Positions 9,701-18,970 of a stretch of DNA of 64,000 nucleotides are shown here, in pieces (position 1 is the first letter of the stretch; each line of letters opens with the position of its first letter). The stretch spans positions 94,363,027-94,427,026 of the forward strand of contig NC_084486.1 of NCBI RefSeq assembly GCF_030035675.1, written 5' to 3'. The translations under genes and the position numbers were made by a program. This stretch comes from Rhineura floridana. Lineage: Eukaryota > Chordata > Lepidosauria > Squamata > Rhineuridae. The notes under the pieces are model-generated. The model was given only the letters and a program-made list of their open reading frames with translations, was not told the origin of the DNA and did no database searches.

Positions 9701-12700
9701 TTTAGAACTAGTGTCATTTGTCAGCATTTCATATACTCTCTCACTTAATTCATCCACTGAATCTTGGTACTTGCATGGTGCCTTTCCTAATGCATGAGTA
9801 ATCCTAACAGCCTTGCAATGTAGAATGTAGTACTGCAAGCTAGCAGGGGTGAGGTGGGATTATAACAATAGGAAAGTAGCAGCTTGCCTAAGTCCACCCA
9901 CTGAGTAAGTGGCTGAGCTGGGATTTGAACTGTAAATTCCCAACTTACTGTATTACGTCCCTGACTGTTAGAAACCATATTCTGCACTGTTCTACATGGC
10001 ACATGATACTGAGACAATACAATTTAGCTAGTTGTATTGATCATGCTTTCTGTACAGAGAAATGGGAACACTCAAACACTGTTTCCCCCTCTTAGGTATT
10101 ATTTTCTCTCTTTGATCTGACAAAAGAAAGTTTATTGGAAGCCAGGAAATTTAAATTGGTATTTCCCCCAAAAGGGGAAAGTCTGTTAAGATGTTTTAGA
10201 GTGTTTTGTGTTCCGCCCTGGGCTTCTTCTGGGAGAAAGGGCAGGATATAAATTTAATCAATGAATAAATACATAAATATTTTTGCCAAGAAATATGCAT
10301 TGCTATCATTCTCCTCACACTTCACGCATGTTGTTGACCCTGTTTTTGTTTCATTGTTCAAGGGCCTGCACGGTTATCTGCTCAAATATTCATCTAGTGC
10401 CTTGTGGTGTTTTTGCTTTAACAATTTGTCCCCCTCCACGCACACACACACACACACACACACACAAACACTCTCACACACTTTAAAAACCACTCCAAGA
10501 AAGTGGGGGATGGTGACTTCATGGCTGACATAAAGGTCCACCAATCAGTTGTTGTGAAAATCCAGCTTCTGCTGAAAATTGGAAAACCAGTTTTCCCTGA
10601 ATTTGATTCGTGGGAGCAAATGGTATGTGTCCCAGGGTTTCGCCTGAAGGCATATGAGGCCACCACCCTGCTGAAGTTAAACAGATCTGGGTCTGGTCAG
10701 TCCCTGGCTAGCTGCCTGCCTAGGAACTATTTGGATTCCATGATGGAAGAAAGATGGGATATGAGGTGTAAGAAAATAAATAAAACGACAAAACGTGCAG
10801 CTAAAACTTGGGAAGTGCACTTACAGATGGCTTACCACTGAAATTATTTGAGTCTGCACCTCCACCAATGTCTTCTCATTTTGCTCCCCTACGAGATTCC
10901 CACAGTATCTTCATGAGATGGCTATGTAAGAAAGTTATCTGCTTGCACAATACATACAGTGACTTTATATTTCACTCCAGTAGATTTCTTGACACAGGGA
11001 ATTATGTGGTCTGAATTATATATTCAAATAACCCAATATCCTGATATCATGAGAGGGTAACATTTAAAATAATATCATCTATGACAGGCATCTCACTTAT
11101 TTCCTTATATTTTCTTAAAAGACATGACAGAGCCTGCCTCTGGACTTAACTAGAAAATGCTCCATCTGGGCTTTTCTCCCAGAGGACAACACCATACAGG
11201 CCTGTCCATGGAACAATCAGCAGAGATAGCAAAACCACTGGCAGCAACTGTAAGACAAGGAAGCAGCAACTGCAGTCCAGCTGAGTTGCAGGGAGTGTGC
11301 TCATATATGTCCTCATCAACAGATGCCAAGCAGACAGAGTAAAAGGTGTTGTGTGTAAGAGGGAGAGGAGAAACTGTAATGTCCTGATCACCCAGGGAGG
11401 TTAGGGCTCTCCTCCAGATTTCATTCAAATGTCTTCCTTCTGCTAAGTAAGAAAGCACGTGTGAACATTACACTCCATTAGAGCTTGCCCTATGAATCCT
11501 GCTCACTACATAGCAAATCTTCCCCCATCCCTTGATCTGCCTGGAAGATTATGATGCCTCGTAGACTCACTGGATTCACGGAGTCCAATTCCCTGCTCTA
11601 AAGATGGGACCATCCAACACATCTTCCTCTTAAGAGGCCAAAAGGCAAAAAACCCAAAAAAACTTAACTGTCATCAGGGAACTGGTTCAGCTATCTGATA
11701 AACTAATCACAGTGAGCAATTTGGCTACCTAGGCCTCACCCCTGCAAGAAATGCAAGTAGGTCAGCATTCCTGTGAAAATACTATTTACCAAGACTATTT
11801 TCTCCTAGACAGAGGAAGATAAACGGAAGACAGCATTAAAGCATACATTTGACTAGTGCAGCACAATAGCTCAGACCTGATTTAAGTTATTTCTCATAGG
11901 AAGCTGCCTTCTGCCAGGTCAGTCTATTTATCCTTCTATCGAGCCTTTCCCAACCTGGTGCCCTCCAGATATTTTGGACAACAAATCCTATCAGCCCCAG
12001 CCAGTATGAGGCTGTAGTCCAAAAATATCTGGAGGGCACTAGGTTGGTGAAGGCTGCTCTGGCCCAATATTGCATACTCTGAACTGGCAGCAGCTCTCTA
12101 GAGTCTCCTTCCCTTTTAAACAGAGACAACAGGTTTGAGCTTGGGTTCTTCTGCCTGGACTGTATGTGCGCTGCCACTGAGCTCTGGTCTTTTCCCTTGC
12201 AATTTCTTCAAACCAGACACATCCCCTTCTTCTACCCTCTCACTCCACCCAGCCAATCTCATTTTGATCTCAAATCTGTACCAAACCTCTAAAAAAGGCT
12301 TATCCAACTTAGTGCCCTCCGGATATTTTGAATTACAACTCCCACCATTCCTGGCCATTGCCCATATTTACTGGGGATGATGCAAGTTGCAGTCCAAAAA
12401 CATCTGGGGGGGCACCAGGACAGGGAAAACTGCTCTACAATATAACGGCAAGAATCAGCTGCCTATCATTTGCCAGAGTTCACAGTCTTGGATCTGGAAC
12501 TGCCACATTTCGAGAAGTAAACAGCAGTGTGCCAACCTGCTGAGTAAGAAGGTGAGAGGCCAGCCTGACAAGCAGGTATCTATACATAATCTAGAATAAA
12601 TCTCATGTCCCAAATAACACTAAAATTGTGGCAGCTATACCAGAGGACGCTGATCCTGCCTTGTCAGTCATTAGAACAGATGCTCCAAAGCGCAATGGCA

Positions 12701-15700
12701 GATCAGGTTCTACAACATCACATCCCCTGACTACAACTTAAGAGCACGATTAAGGAATATGAATCCCAGTGAAATCAGAAAGGTTCTCTAAATGCATAGT
12801 GAATTGCAGACCAAGGAGGAAAAGGAATAAGGTTTGAGTTCTACTGAGTAGTACTTCAGAGGCTAATTAATTGTAATGATTTCAAAGAGCCTTAATATAA
12901 TTTTACCAGGATTGTGCAAATTTTTGCACTACTCCTTATCAAGAAGCAGCTAATTCATATACCTTTAAGGTAGCCTCAAGGCTACTTGGAAATGATAAGC
13001 AGCCCAAATATAAAGGTTTATTGGGAAGTAACTCCACTGGATTTTAATGGAGTTTGCTTCCACAAACATTGTTTTAGGATCACAGTTCCAGTTACTCTTG
13101 GTCCGGCATTGAAGGTGCCAAACATGACGGCCCGGATCCAGTGACTTCCTGCTGAGAGGGCTATGAAGCCACTGCACAGATGGAACAGTGGTTAAACGGC
13201 AGGTTTGGACAACTCTTTGTTCCAAAGGGCCAATCTCTCTCTCTCTCACACACACACACACACTCACACACACAGTCTCTTTTATGGAGCAGATGCATGA
13301 GGGAAGGATTAACCCTCCACATGCACCTTCCTGTCCATCATAATTGCCCTCCCCAAGCTTGCCAAATGACTATATGGCAGGCTGGGGGGCATGCCATTTA
13401 CTTGGGAAAGACAGGACAGGATTGACCCTTCACACGCACCCCCCTCCCCAAAACAATCACACAGCAAAATTTGGCAGCCAGGTGTGTGTGTGTAGTTTGA
13501 GTACAGATGCAAGTTGAACTCAAGGCCTCAGGGAGCTGGATATGGCCTGCAGTGTGTCCACATGTGTTATACATGGAATGCAGGGAGGAACATGCAATCA
13601 TCATGCAGGTTGCAACTGCATGAGGAAAACAACCAGATCATTGTATACAGATGGGGAAAGTGACCATTGCTTCACCTCGAAATACATAATGAAGCAGTCA
13701 TAACCTCAGATGGGCTACCATCCTCTGATAGCAACAGCAAAATAGTACCTTCTGTACCCAGATACAAATTACTACCTGTCTCCTATCTGCATATGCCTGC
13801 TGATCTTGTGTTCTTTATGCGAAATAGCTCACAAGCAGCTTCTTTGCAGGTGAGTCATCTCTGCATTGGGGTGTTTAAAGTGTGCAACAAGTCCTATTTA
13901 TCTAACTAATTTGCCATATTGAGGCATACCTTGCATAAGGTTTCTTGCAACACCATTAAGAGTGATAACAAAATGACAGGACATAAATTTATTCAGAGTA
14001 TGCAGCCATTTGTTCCACTATCAGAAGACTGCCTCATATCCTCCAATATACTGTTAAAATTTGCAAGGATTCAACAACCTATTTACTTTAAAGCTTTCTA
14101 TCTTACTTTTCTTTTACTAGAGACCTCAAAGCAGCTACTTAAGAGTTACTTTCTCTTTTTGAATGAAAATAAAGTATCAAAACCAGTTCAGAGAGAAGCC
14201 AAGCCAAGCTCTAAAAACAGGGACATGGGAACCTTTTTTAACCCAAGGACCACATTACCTCTTGGCCAACCCTCCAAGGACCGGATGCCGAGGGTGGACA
14301 TGGCCAAGATAAAAGTGGATCTGGTGACTCCTACACAAAAACCACACAAATACATACTTTTAGTGCCCTGTGCTCCTTTGGCAGAAAGGTGGAACAGAAA
14401 TTAAACTAATAATACATACATACAGCACATTGCACACACACAAAAAGCAATTTTATGGAATTCTATTGATATGTTCTTCCCATCAATGTGGGATGCTATG
14501 GTTTTCCATAGTCAATGGGGACCTGCATCAGGTTGCATGTTTGGAAAACAAATCAGTGCAACATTATTATTTTTTTAAATCTCATGCCTTTTAAATCAGT
14601 TTTAAAATATAGGGATTAGATGTGCAAGAGTACATACAATGACTTAACTGATTAGAGGCAGCAGTCTCAACTGGCCATCTGGTGCCATCAGTTTAGCTGT
14701 CATCATACTGTACTTTGTTCACAGGCTGCACTGGCTACACAGGTCTAACCCCTGCCAAACTTCCGCTATGCCTCCATTCAGTGCAAGGGAGAGGGAGAGG
14801 GAGAGAGCTAGCAAAATGGGACATGATGAAGGTGCCGCTTCCAAAATCCTGGAGTGGTATTGCTATCATCCCTAACAAGGGACAAAAATAAAAATAGTTT
14901 GCATCATAAAGTACAATCCAAGTGATAATGTTACATAGCTGTTCCCTTAGAGAAAAACATGGACAATTCTGTCAGGGCAAGTGCAAAACAGCAAGGCTTC
15001 CACATCACAAGGCTCTGGGAAGGGATTTGCTACACATTTACCTCCCAAAATTTGCCACAAGCCCCGAGTGAGCACACAGGTCTACAAGCATGCTTCAGAA
15101 TCATAGCCTCTTCCATACTATACAGATCACATCCTTGACTGGTTTACGTGAGGCTAGTTTCACTAAAGATCCACTTATGTATTTCCACTTGAAGAGATGG
15201 ATAACTTTCCAAGTACTGGACCATGTCAACAGTAAAGATTAGAAACCAAGTCATTCAAAAGACAAGGGAGTAATTAGTGGGACAAAAGGGCAAAACATCT
15301 TTGCCAACTGATTGCTGATGCAGGAAACAGATAGTTCCAAGATTGTGAAGCATGTAATTCACTAGTAGAAGAGGGGAATGGTTTCAAGGACACTTAACAA
15401 GGAATATTGTGTGTTGATTATTTTTACAGTGCTATTATAATGTACAGTGCTTTACAGGCAAGGTCTCTGTCATAACATTTTTCACTCTACTGATTGGACA
15501 AATTATTTCATCACAAATGACCACAGAAAACAAGGGCAAAGAGAAAGCTGTGTAAGGGTAAAAAGCTGTTCCTGAATTTCCCCCTCCACCTACACACCCA
15601 CACATCCAGCAACTTCCATTTTTCTGTCACATTCTCCTTTCACTCCCAGGCTTCACAGCTGCACAAGCCAGCCCCTTCACTGTCCGCAACTGCCAGCTGT

Positions 15701-18580
15701 GGGGTAACTGGGCTCCTTGAGACTATGCAGCTTGCCCACGGATGCATGGGTGGCAGGGCATGTAACCCCTGAGCCACTCACTCTGGGGGTGATCTTTAGC
15801 TGTCCCTTGACACCCAGGAGACACGAGCGGGGATTTGAATTCACAGACTCTGGACTCCCAGCCAGGCTCTCCTCCCCACTGTGCTATACCAGATAAATGC
15901 ACTTATGAAGGAAGAATATTTTCTGTCAGTGAAGCATAAGTGTAACAATTTGCCATTCTAGCCTTCTGAAGAGATACAGGCAGGAATCACATAGCAGAAA
16001 GGGTAAGTCTGGTTCAGGCTCCTAGTAGCACGTGTACAGCTCAATCGCAGTGAATGGGAAATGAAAGGGCCTTGACTTCACACTGAAATTATCTAGGGCA
16101 GGGTGGGTAAATGTTCTGGCTCCATGGGCCAGATCCTTATTAGAATTGATGTTGCAGGCAAAATTTGGCAGCTGGGAGGGGCTGCTCACTTGTCAATCAC
16201 CCAAAGGCACATAAAAACCAGTTAATGTATTTTGGACCCAGTGGCTCCATTAAACAGGTCAACACTTGTGCTATGTGGCCTTGATGCTGATTCCTGCCCT
16301 ACTGTGCCTAATCTGTAAGGCTACTACATGGTATGTAGTAATGGAATCCACACTGCCTAAATTTTCACTGCAGTCTTTATGACAGCGATGGAGAAATTCT
16401 GACCCACTGGCCTAATTAAGCCCACCAGGCCTCCTAATTTGGCCACCTAGGTTGTTTCAGCTAAGCCATGCCCACTCGCCCTACACCTGACATAATATAT
16501 AATGTCAAGTGTGGCGCAGGTAGAGACATGCTTTTTTTCTGAAAGAGGGTGCCTACAAAGTGCTGCACACCTGACTTCACAAGCTCTGATAATCAGCTAA
16601 TGGTCATGTCTTAAGAGGAGCTGTGGACTGAGCTTCACAACCCCAACAATCAGCTGATTGTTGGCGCTTACAAAGCACATTGCACAGTGCACAAAGTGCT
16701 GATCACCTGTGATTTGAAGGCTGTGTCTTCGCCCAGTTTGATTTCCAATGTTGCAGGCAAAAATGGGCCATCTGACATTGTGATACCAGGTGGCTGACCC
16801 TGCCTGCCAGTCAAACTTAGTCCAAGGGGGCAGGGAAGGGAAGGATCTGGGCCACCCCTGCCTTACAAACAAGCTGTAAGGTAGGTCAGCATTATCCCCA
16901 TACTGCAGTTGGGAAAGAGGGATGAGACAGAGACAGCCTAAAGAAAGCTAAGGAGTTCATGGTAAAGATGAAACTTGAACTGAGGATGAAGATTTCCCTG
17001 CTTACAGACACTCATTCTTTCACCTGCTTTCCATCATGGAGCTCAAGGCACTGACCAGTCTTGTTTAGCTTCATCAAGGTGACTACTCTTATCCACTAAG
17101 TCAGGGATGGGGGACCTGATGCCTTCCCAATGTTGTTGGACTTCATCTCCGTCCCCAGCCAGTCTGGCTGGTTGATGGTCAGAGCTGATGCGAGTCTAGC
17201 AGCATCTGGAGGTCCACAGGCATGCCATCCCTGCACTGTGTGTGTGTGTGTTATGTGTCTTCAAGTCTATTACGACTTATGGTGACCCCAATAGCATCTG
17301 TTGTTAACCACCCTGTTCGGACCTTGTAAGTTCAGGTCTGTGGCTTCTATGGAATCAATCCATCTCTTGTTTGGTCTTCCTCTTTTTCTACTCCCTTCTG
17401 TTCTTCCCAGCATTATTGTCTTTTCTAGTGAATCATGTCTTCTCATTATACCTCCAAAGTATGATAACATCAGTTTCATCAGTTTCGCTTCTAGCAATAG
17501 TTCTGGTTTAATTTGTTCTAACACCCAATTATTTGTCTTTTTCACAGTCCATGATATGCGCAAAGCTCTCCTCCAACGGCACATTTCAAACTAGCTGATT
17601 TTTCTCTTATCCGCTTTTTTCACTGTCCAGCTTTCACATCCATACATAGAGATTGGGAATACCATGGTCTGAATGATCCTGACTTTAGTGTTCAGTCATA
17701 GATCTTTGCATTTGAGGACCTTTTCTAGTTTTCTCATAGCTACCCTCCCCAGTCCTAGCCTTCTTTTGATTTCTTGACTATTGCTCCATTTTGGTTAATG
17801 ACTGTGCCAAGGTATTACCATCCCTGCACTAAGGCTTGCAAATGGGAACCTTCTCCCCAATCCCAGACGTACAGGGATGTCTCATTAGAGAAGAACTCTT
17901 CACATGCTCAAAGGTACTCTGCAGCTGCTTCACCTATTCTAAAGATGCAGTGTAAGGCTAGAGTCAGGCTCTGGGGTTTTTCTTCTAGTCTTCCCACACG
18001 CCTTTCAGCGTGATGATAAAGTCAGACACAAAAACAGCTCAGATGCACTCACACACAAAAAAAACCAACCCAGAGAAGGCCTCTTGTAAGCAATTGGGAA
18101 AATTAATCATTATCGAGCAGAGGTGATAGGAGGAGTTCGCCGGCACCTTCTTCTGGGACGGGTCGTGAAGGGCGGGCTCGGGTCTGGCTATCAGTTTCTC
18201 TGGTATCGATTGGACAGACCCCCTCCCCTATTAAGTCCCCCCTCCCGGGGGGCTTCCACTGGTTAGGCCTAGGTAGATAGCTCCTGTTTTTCCTAGCCAT
18301 GTTCGGCTGCACGTGCCACCTGGCAGCACCGGACAGACAGACCGGGGGTGGGCGACTGTGCCTCGAGAACAGCAACTCGCCCATCTTCCTAAAGGGGGGA
18401 GGAGAAGGGGGCAGGGGAAGGAGGAGAAAGAGGAGGCTAATGGGACTCCTCCTTCCCCCTCTTCTCCGACTGACCTTGTGCGTCGCCGCCGCTGGTGAGC
18501 ACAGCTAGAGCCAGGCCGGCGCCCGCCATGCGCAGCTTCTCAAAGTCTAGCCCCGCCGAGCCCAGGCTGGTGCCCGCCAT
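6709..18580 (-). CDS. PFKL: PFKL, ATP-dependent 6-phosphofructokinase, liver type (exons 1-3)
   Basis: This is the 5' part of the cytosolic enzyme that phosphorylates fructose 6-phosphate to fructose 1,6-bisphosphate, the committed step of glycolysis. Coding exons are 18475-18580, 8784-8857 and 6709-6786, joined in phase (G|GT and GAG|GG). Together they encode about 86 residues. Exon 1 holds LTSGGDAQG, the start of the ATP-binding loop; exon 2 begins GMNAAVRAVTRMGIY and includes GAKVFLIYE; exon 3 is GYEGLVEGGENIKQANW then LSVSNIIQL. The last two match the liver isoform rather than muscle or platelet. The first ATG (18580) has A at -3 and G at +4. The N-terminus is a few residues longer than in human, with MAGTSLGSAGLDFEKLR before the core. 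Vertebrate PFKL has about 780 residues, so most of the gene is left of the window. Confidence 0.95.
6787..8783 (-). other. PFKL: PFKL intron 2
   Basis: About 2.0 kb between exons 3 and 2. It holds A/T-rich unique-looking sequence. A 128-codon plus-strand frame at 7192-7578 resembles no family I know and I treat it as chance. No repeat was confidently named here. Confidence 0.8.
8784..8857 (-). CDS. PFKL: PFKL coding exon 2
   Basis: A 74-bp exon encoding GMNAAVRAVTRMGIY, then IGAKVFLIYE. The acceptor is CTCTCCAG. The donor reads GTTCAA, a GT donor with a poor match to the usual GTRAGT. Confidence 0.95.
9835..9955 (-). repeat. MIR/CORE-like SINE fragment
   Basis: It contains GCTTGCCTAAGTCCACCCA and GAGCTGGGATTTGAAC, the core and box-B region of an old MIR-like SINE read on the minus strand. 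Both ends are eroded. Confidence 0.5.
10190..10275 (+). mobile_element. LINE 3' tail fragment (CR1/L2-like)
   Basis: It contains TTCCGCCCTGGGCTTCTTCT and GGGAGAAAGGGCAGGATATA, followed by an (AATA)-type tail. This is a standard 3' end of squamate CR1/L2-type LINEs. No coding part is present. Confidence 0.55.
10439..10469 (+). repeat. (CA)n microsatellite
   Basis: A run of about 14 CA units followed by impure CA/CT repeats. Confidence 0.9.
10642..10795 (+). mobile_element. 5S-rRNA-derived SINE (5S-Sauria type)
   Basis: The head resembles 5S rRNA: a GCCTGAAGGCATATGAGGCC-like start, then CACCACCCTGCTGAAGTTAA and GGGTCTGGTCAGTC, matching the order of the 5S internal promoter region (CACCCTGAA, GAAGCTAAGCAG, GGGCCTGGTTAGT). 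A body ends in GATGGGATATGAGG and an (AATAAA) tail. SINEs with 5S heads are reported from squamates. It is a mobile copy and not a 5S gene, because the sequence diverges after the first 60 bases. Confidence 0.75.
11889..12185 (-). mobile_element. tRNA-headed SINE interrupted by a MITE
   Basis: The parts at 11889-11944 (GGAAGCTGCCTTCTGCCAGG) and 12055-12185 (CTGGCAGCAGCTCTC, then a tRNA-like head ending in GTGCGCTGCCACTGAGCTC) are the two halves of the SINE family seen at 1155-1345. The 110-bp palindromic MITE at 11945-12054 sits between them. Confidence 0.6.
11945..12054. mobile_element. Palindromic hAT-like MITE
   Basis: The ends are inverted copies: CCAACCTGGTGCCCTCCAGA on the left and TCTGGAGGGCACTAGGTTGG on the right. 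The inner part has the family's CAGCCCCAGCCAG centre. It has no coding capacity and needs a transposase in trans. It is inserted in a SINE. Confidence 0.65.
12298..12430. mobile_element. Palindromic hAT-like MITE
   Basis: Same family as 11945-12054: TGCCCTCCGGATATTTTG on the left is inverted as CAAAAACATCTGGGGGGGCA on the right, with ACAACTCCCACCATTCCTGG inside. Confidence 0.6.
13233..13274 (+). repeat. (TC)n(AC)n microsatellite
   Basis: A TC run passes directly into an AC run with one CTC interruption. Confidence 0.9.
14220..14400 (+). repeat. hAT-like non-autonomous DNA transposon fragment
   Basis: It begins CAGGGACATGGGAACC and contains AAGGACCACATTACC and GGACCGGATGCCGAGGGTGG, the pattern of a common squamate hAT-like repeat (the 'gggccgcatgcc' type). 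The right end is not defined. A 161-codon frame running through it (13919-14404) I regard as chance. Confidence 0.4.
15665..15900 (-). mobile_element. tRNA-headed SINE (second type)
   Basis: Read on the minus strand from the right end: GGTATAGCACAGTGGGGAGG, then a box-B-like GAATTCAAATCCCCGC, and a body with GAGTGAGTGGCTCAGGGGTT. The head differs from that of the SINE at 1155-1345. The copy looks fairly complete. Confidence 0.6.
16100..16870 (+). repeat. Cluster of hAT-like non-autonomous fragments
   Basis: GGGTGGGTAAATGTTCTGGC at the left and GGATCTGGGCCACCCCTGCC at the right are opposed in type, and similar blocks (TTGATGTTGCAGGCAAAATT near 16145 and CCAATGTTGCAGGCAAAAAT near 16747) occur twice. 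Several overlapping or nested copies are likely. No transposase frame is seen. Confidence 0.4.
16875..17045 (-). repeat. MIR-like SINE fragment
   Basis: It contains AAGGTAGGTCAGCATTATCC and CCATACTGCAGTTGGGAAA, the 3' half of MIR read on the minus strand, followed by an eroded core. Confidence 0.5.
17102..17234. mobile_element. Palindromic hAT-like MITE
   Basis: It starts CAGGGATGGGGGACCTGATG and ends CAGGCATGCCATCCCTG, with the CCCCAGCCAGTCTGGCTGG centre. The right end was later hit by the BovB insertion next to it, whose target duplication includes the MITE's last bases. Confidence 0.65.
17238..17817 (-). mobile_element. BovB (RTE clade) LINE 3' fragment with target duplication
   Basis: Minus-strand translation gives the end of a BovB-like ORF2, including LSYFGGIMRRHDSLEKTIML and GSRKRGRPNKRWIDSIEATD, with the frame broken upstream. 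The 3' end has the GACTTATGGTGACC and CTTCAAGTC block and a (CA)n tail read on the minus strand. The 13-bp duplication CCATCCCTGCACT lies at 17225-17237 and 17818-17830. The copy is 5'-truncated; endonuclease and most of the RT are absent. Confidence 0.9.
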
Positions 18581-18970
18581 TGTCCCGACTGACCAAAGTG
18601 CAAAACTCCCGCGAGAATGACAGGAGGTAATAACGGCGGCAGCTGCAGCGGGAGCAGCACCCTAACCCCGAGAGTCCAGTTCTGTCTGTTCAGCCCCGAC
18701 CCCCAGCTGCCCTCAGCCGCTGGCTCCTCCCACGTGGAGGGTGGAACTATCTGGCTGGCGCAGCCGCTGCAGGGCGCACATCGCTGCCTGGCCAATGTTC
18801 CCGCAGGGCTCAATTTTCTGCGCTCTACCTGAGGAGGCGGCGGAAGGTGGGGGCTTTGTGCCGTTCTGCAGACTACATCTCCTACCTAGAGGGCCTGCTG
18901 CAAAACTGCCTTTACGGCGTGCTGTTCAGAGGGAGGCGGGCGAAGTCACTCGCAATGACAGACCGTGAGG
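18120..18970 (-). promoter_or_regulatory. PFKL: GC-rich promoter island of PFKL
   Basis: The stretch is strikingly rich in G, C and CpG compared with the A/T-rich sequence around it, and it surrounds PFKL exon 1 (18475-18580). It includes a G-run cluster on the plus strand near 18394-18430 inside the start of intron 1. No TATA box is evident, as expected for a housekeeping promoter. I saw no coding exon of an opposite-strand partner gene. Confidence 0.75.
18475..18580 (-). CDS. PFKL: PFKL coding exon 1
   Basis: ATG at 18580, 35 codons plus one base, donor GTCAGT. It encodes MAGTSLGSAGLDFEKLR, a short linker, then LAVLTSGGDAQ. Human PFKL reads GAGKAIGVLTSGGD here; this copy has GAGLALAVLTSGGD. 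Confidence 0.92.

Larger units (their letters stand above)
8858..18474 (-). other. PFKL: PFKL intron 1
   Basis: About 9.6 kb, typical of a first intron. It contains MIR-like pieces, a 5S-derived SINE, tRNA-headed SINEs, palindromic MITEs, hAT-like fragments, a BovB fragment and CA microsatellites, listed separately. Stretches 8860-9830, 10800-11880, 12430-13230, 13280-14210 and 14410-15660 have no feature that I can name. Confidence 0.8.

Noticed and set aside
10642-10795. A functional 5S rRNA gene
   Set aside because: Similarity is limited and followed by a SINE body and A-rich tail.
13919-14404. 161-codon plus-strand open frame in PFKL intron 1
   Set aside because: Its second half runs through a hAT-like repeat and the first half has no recognisable domain, splice context or homologue known to me.
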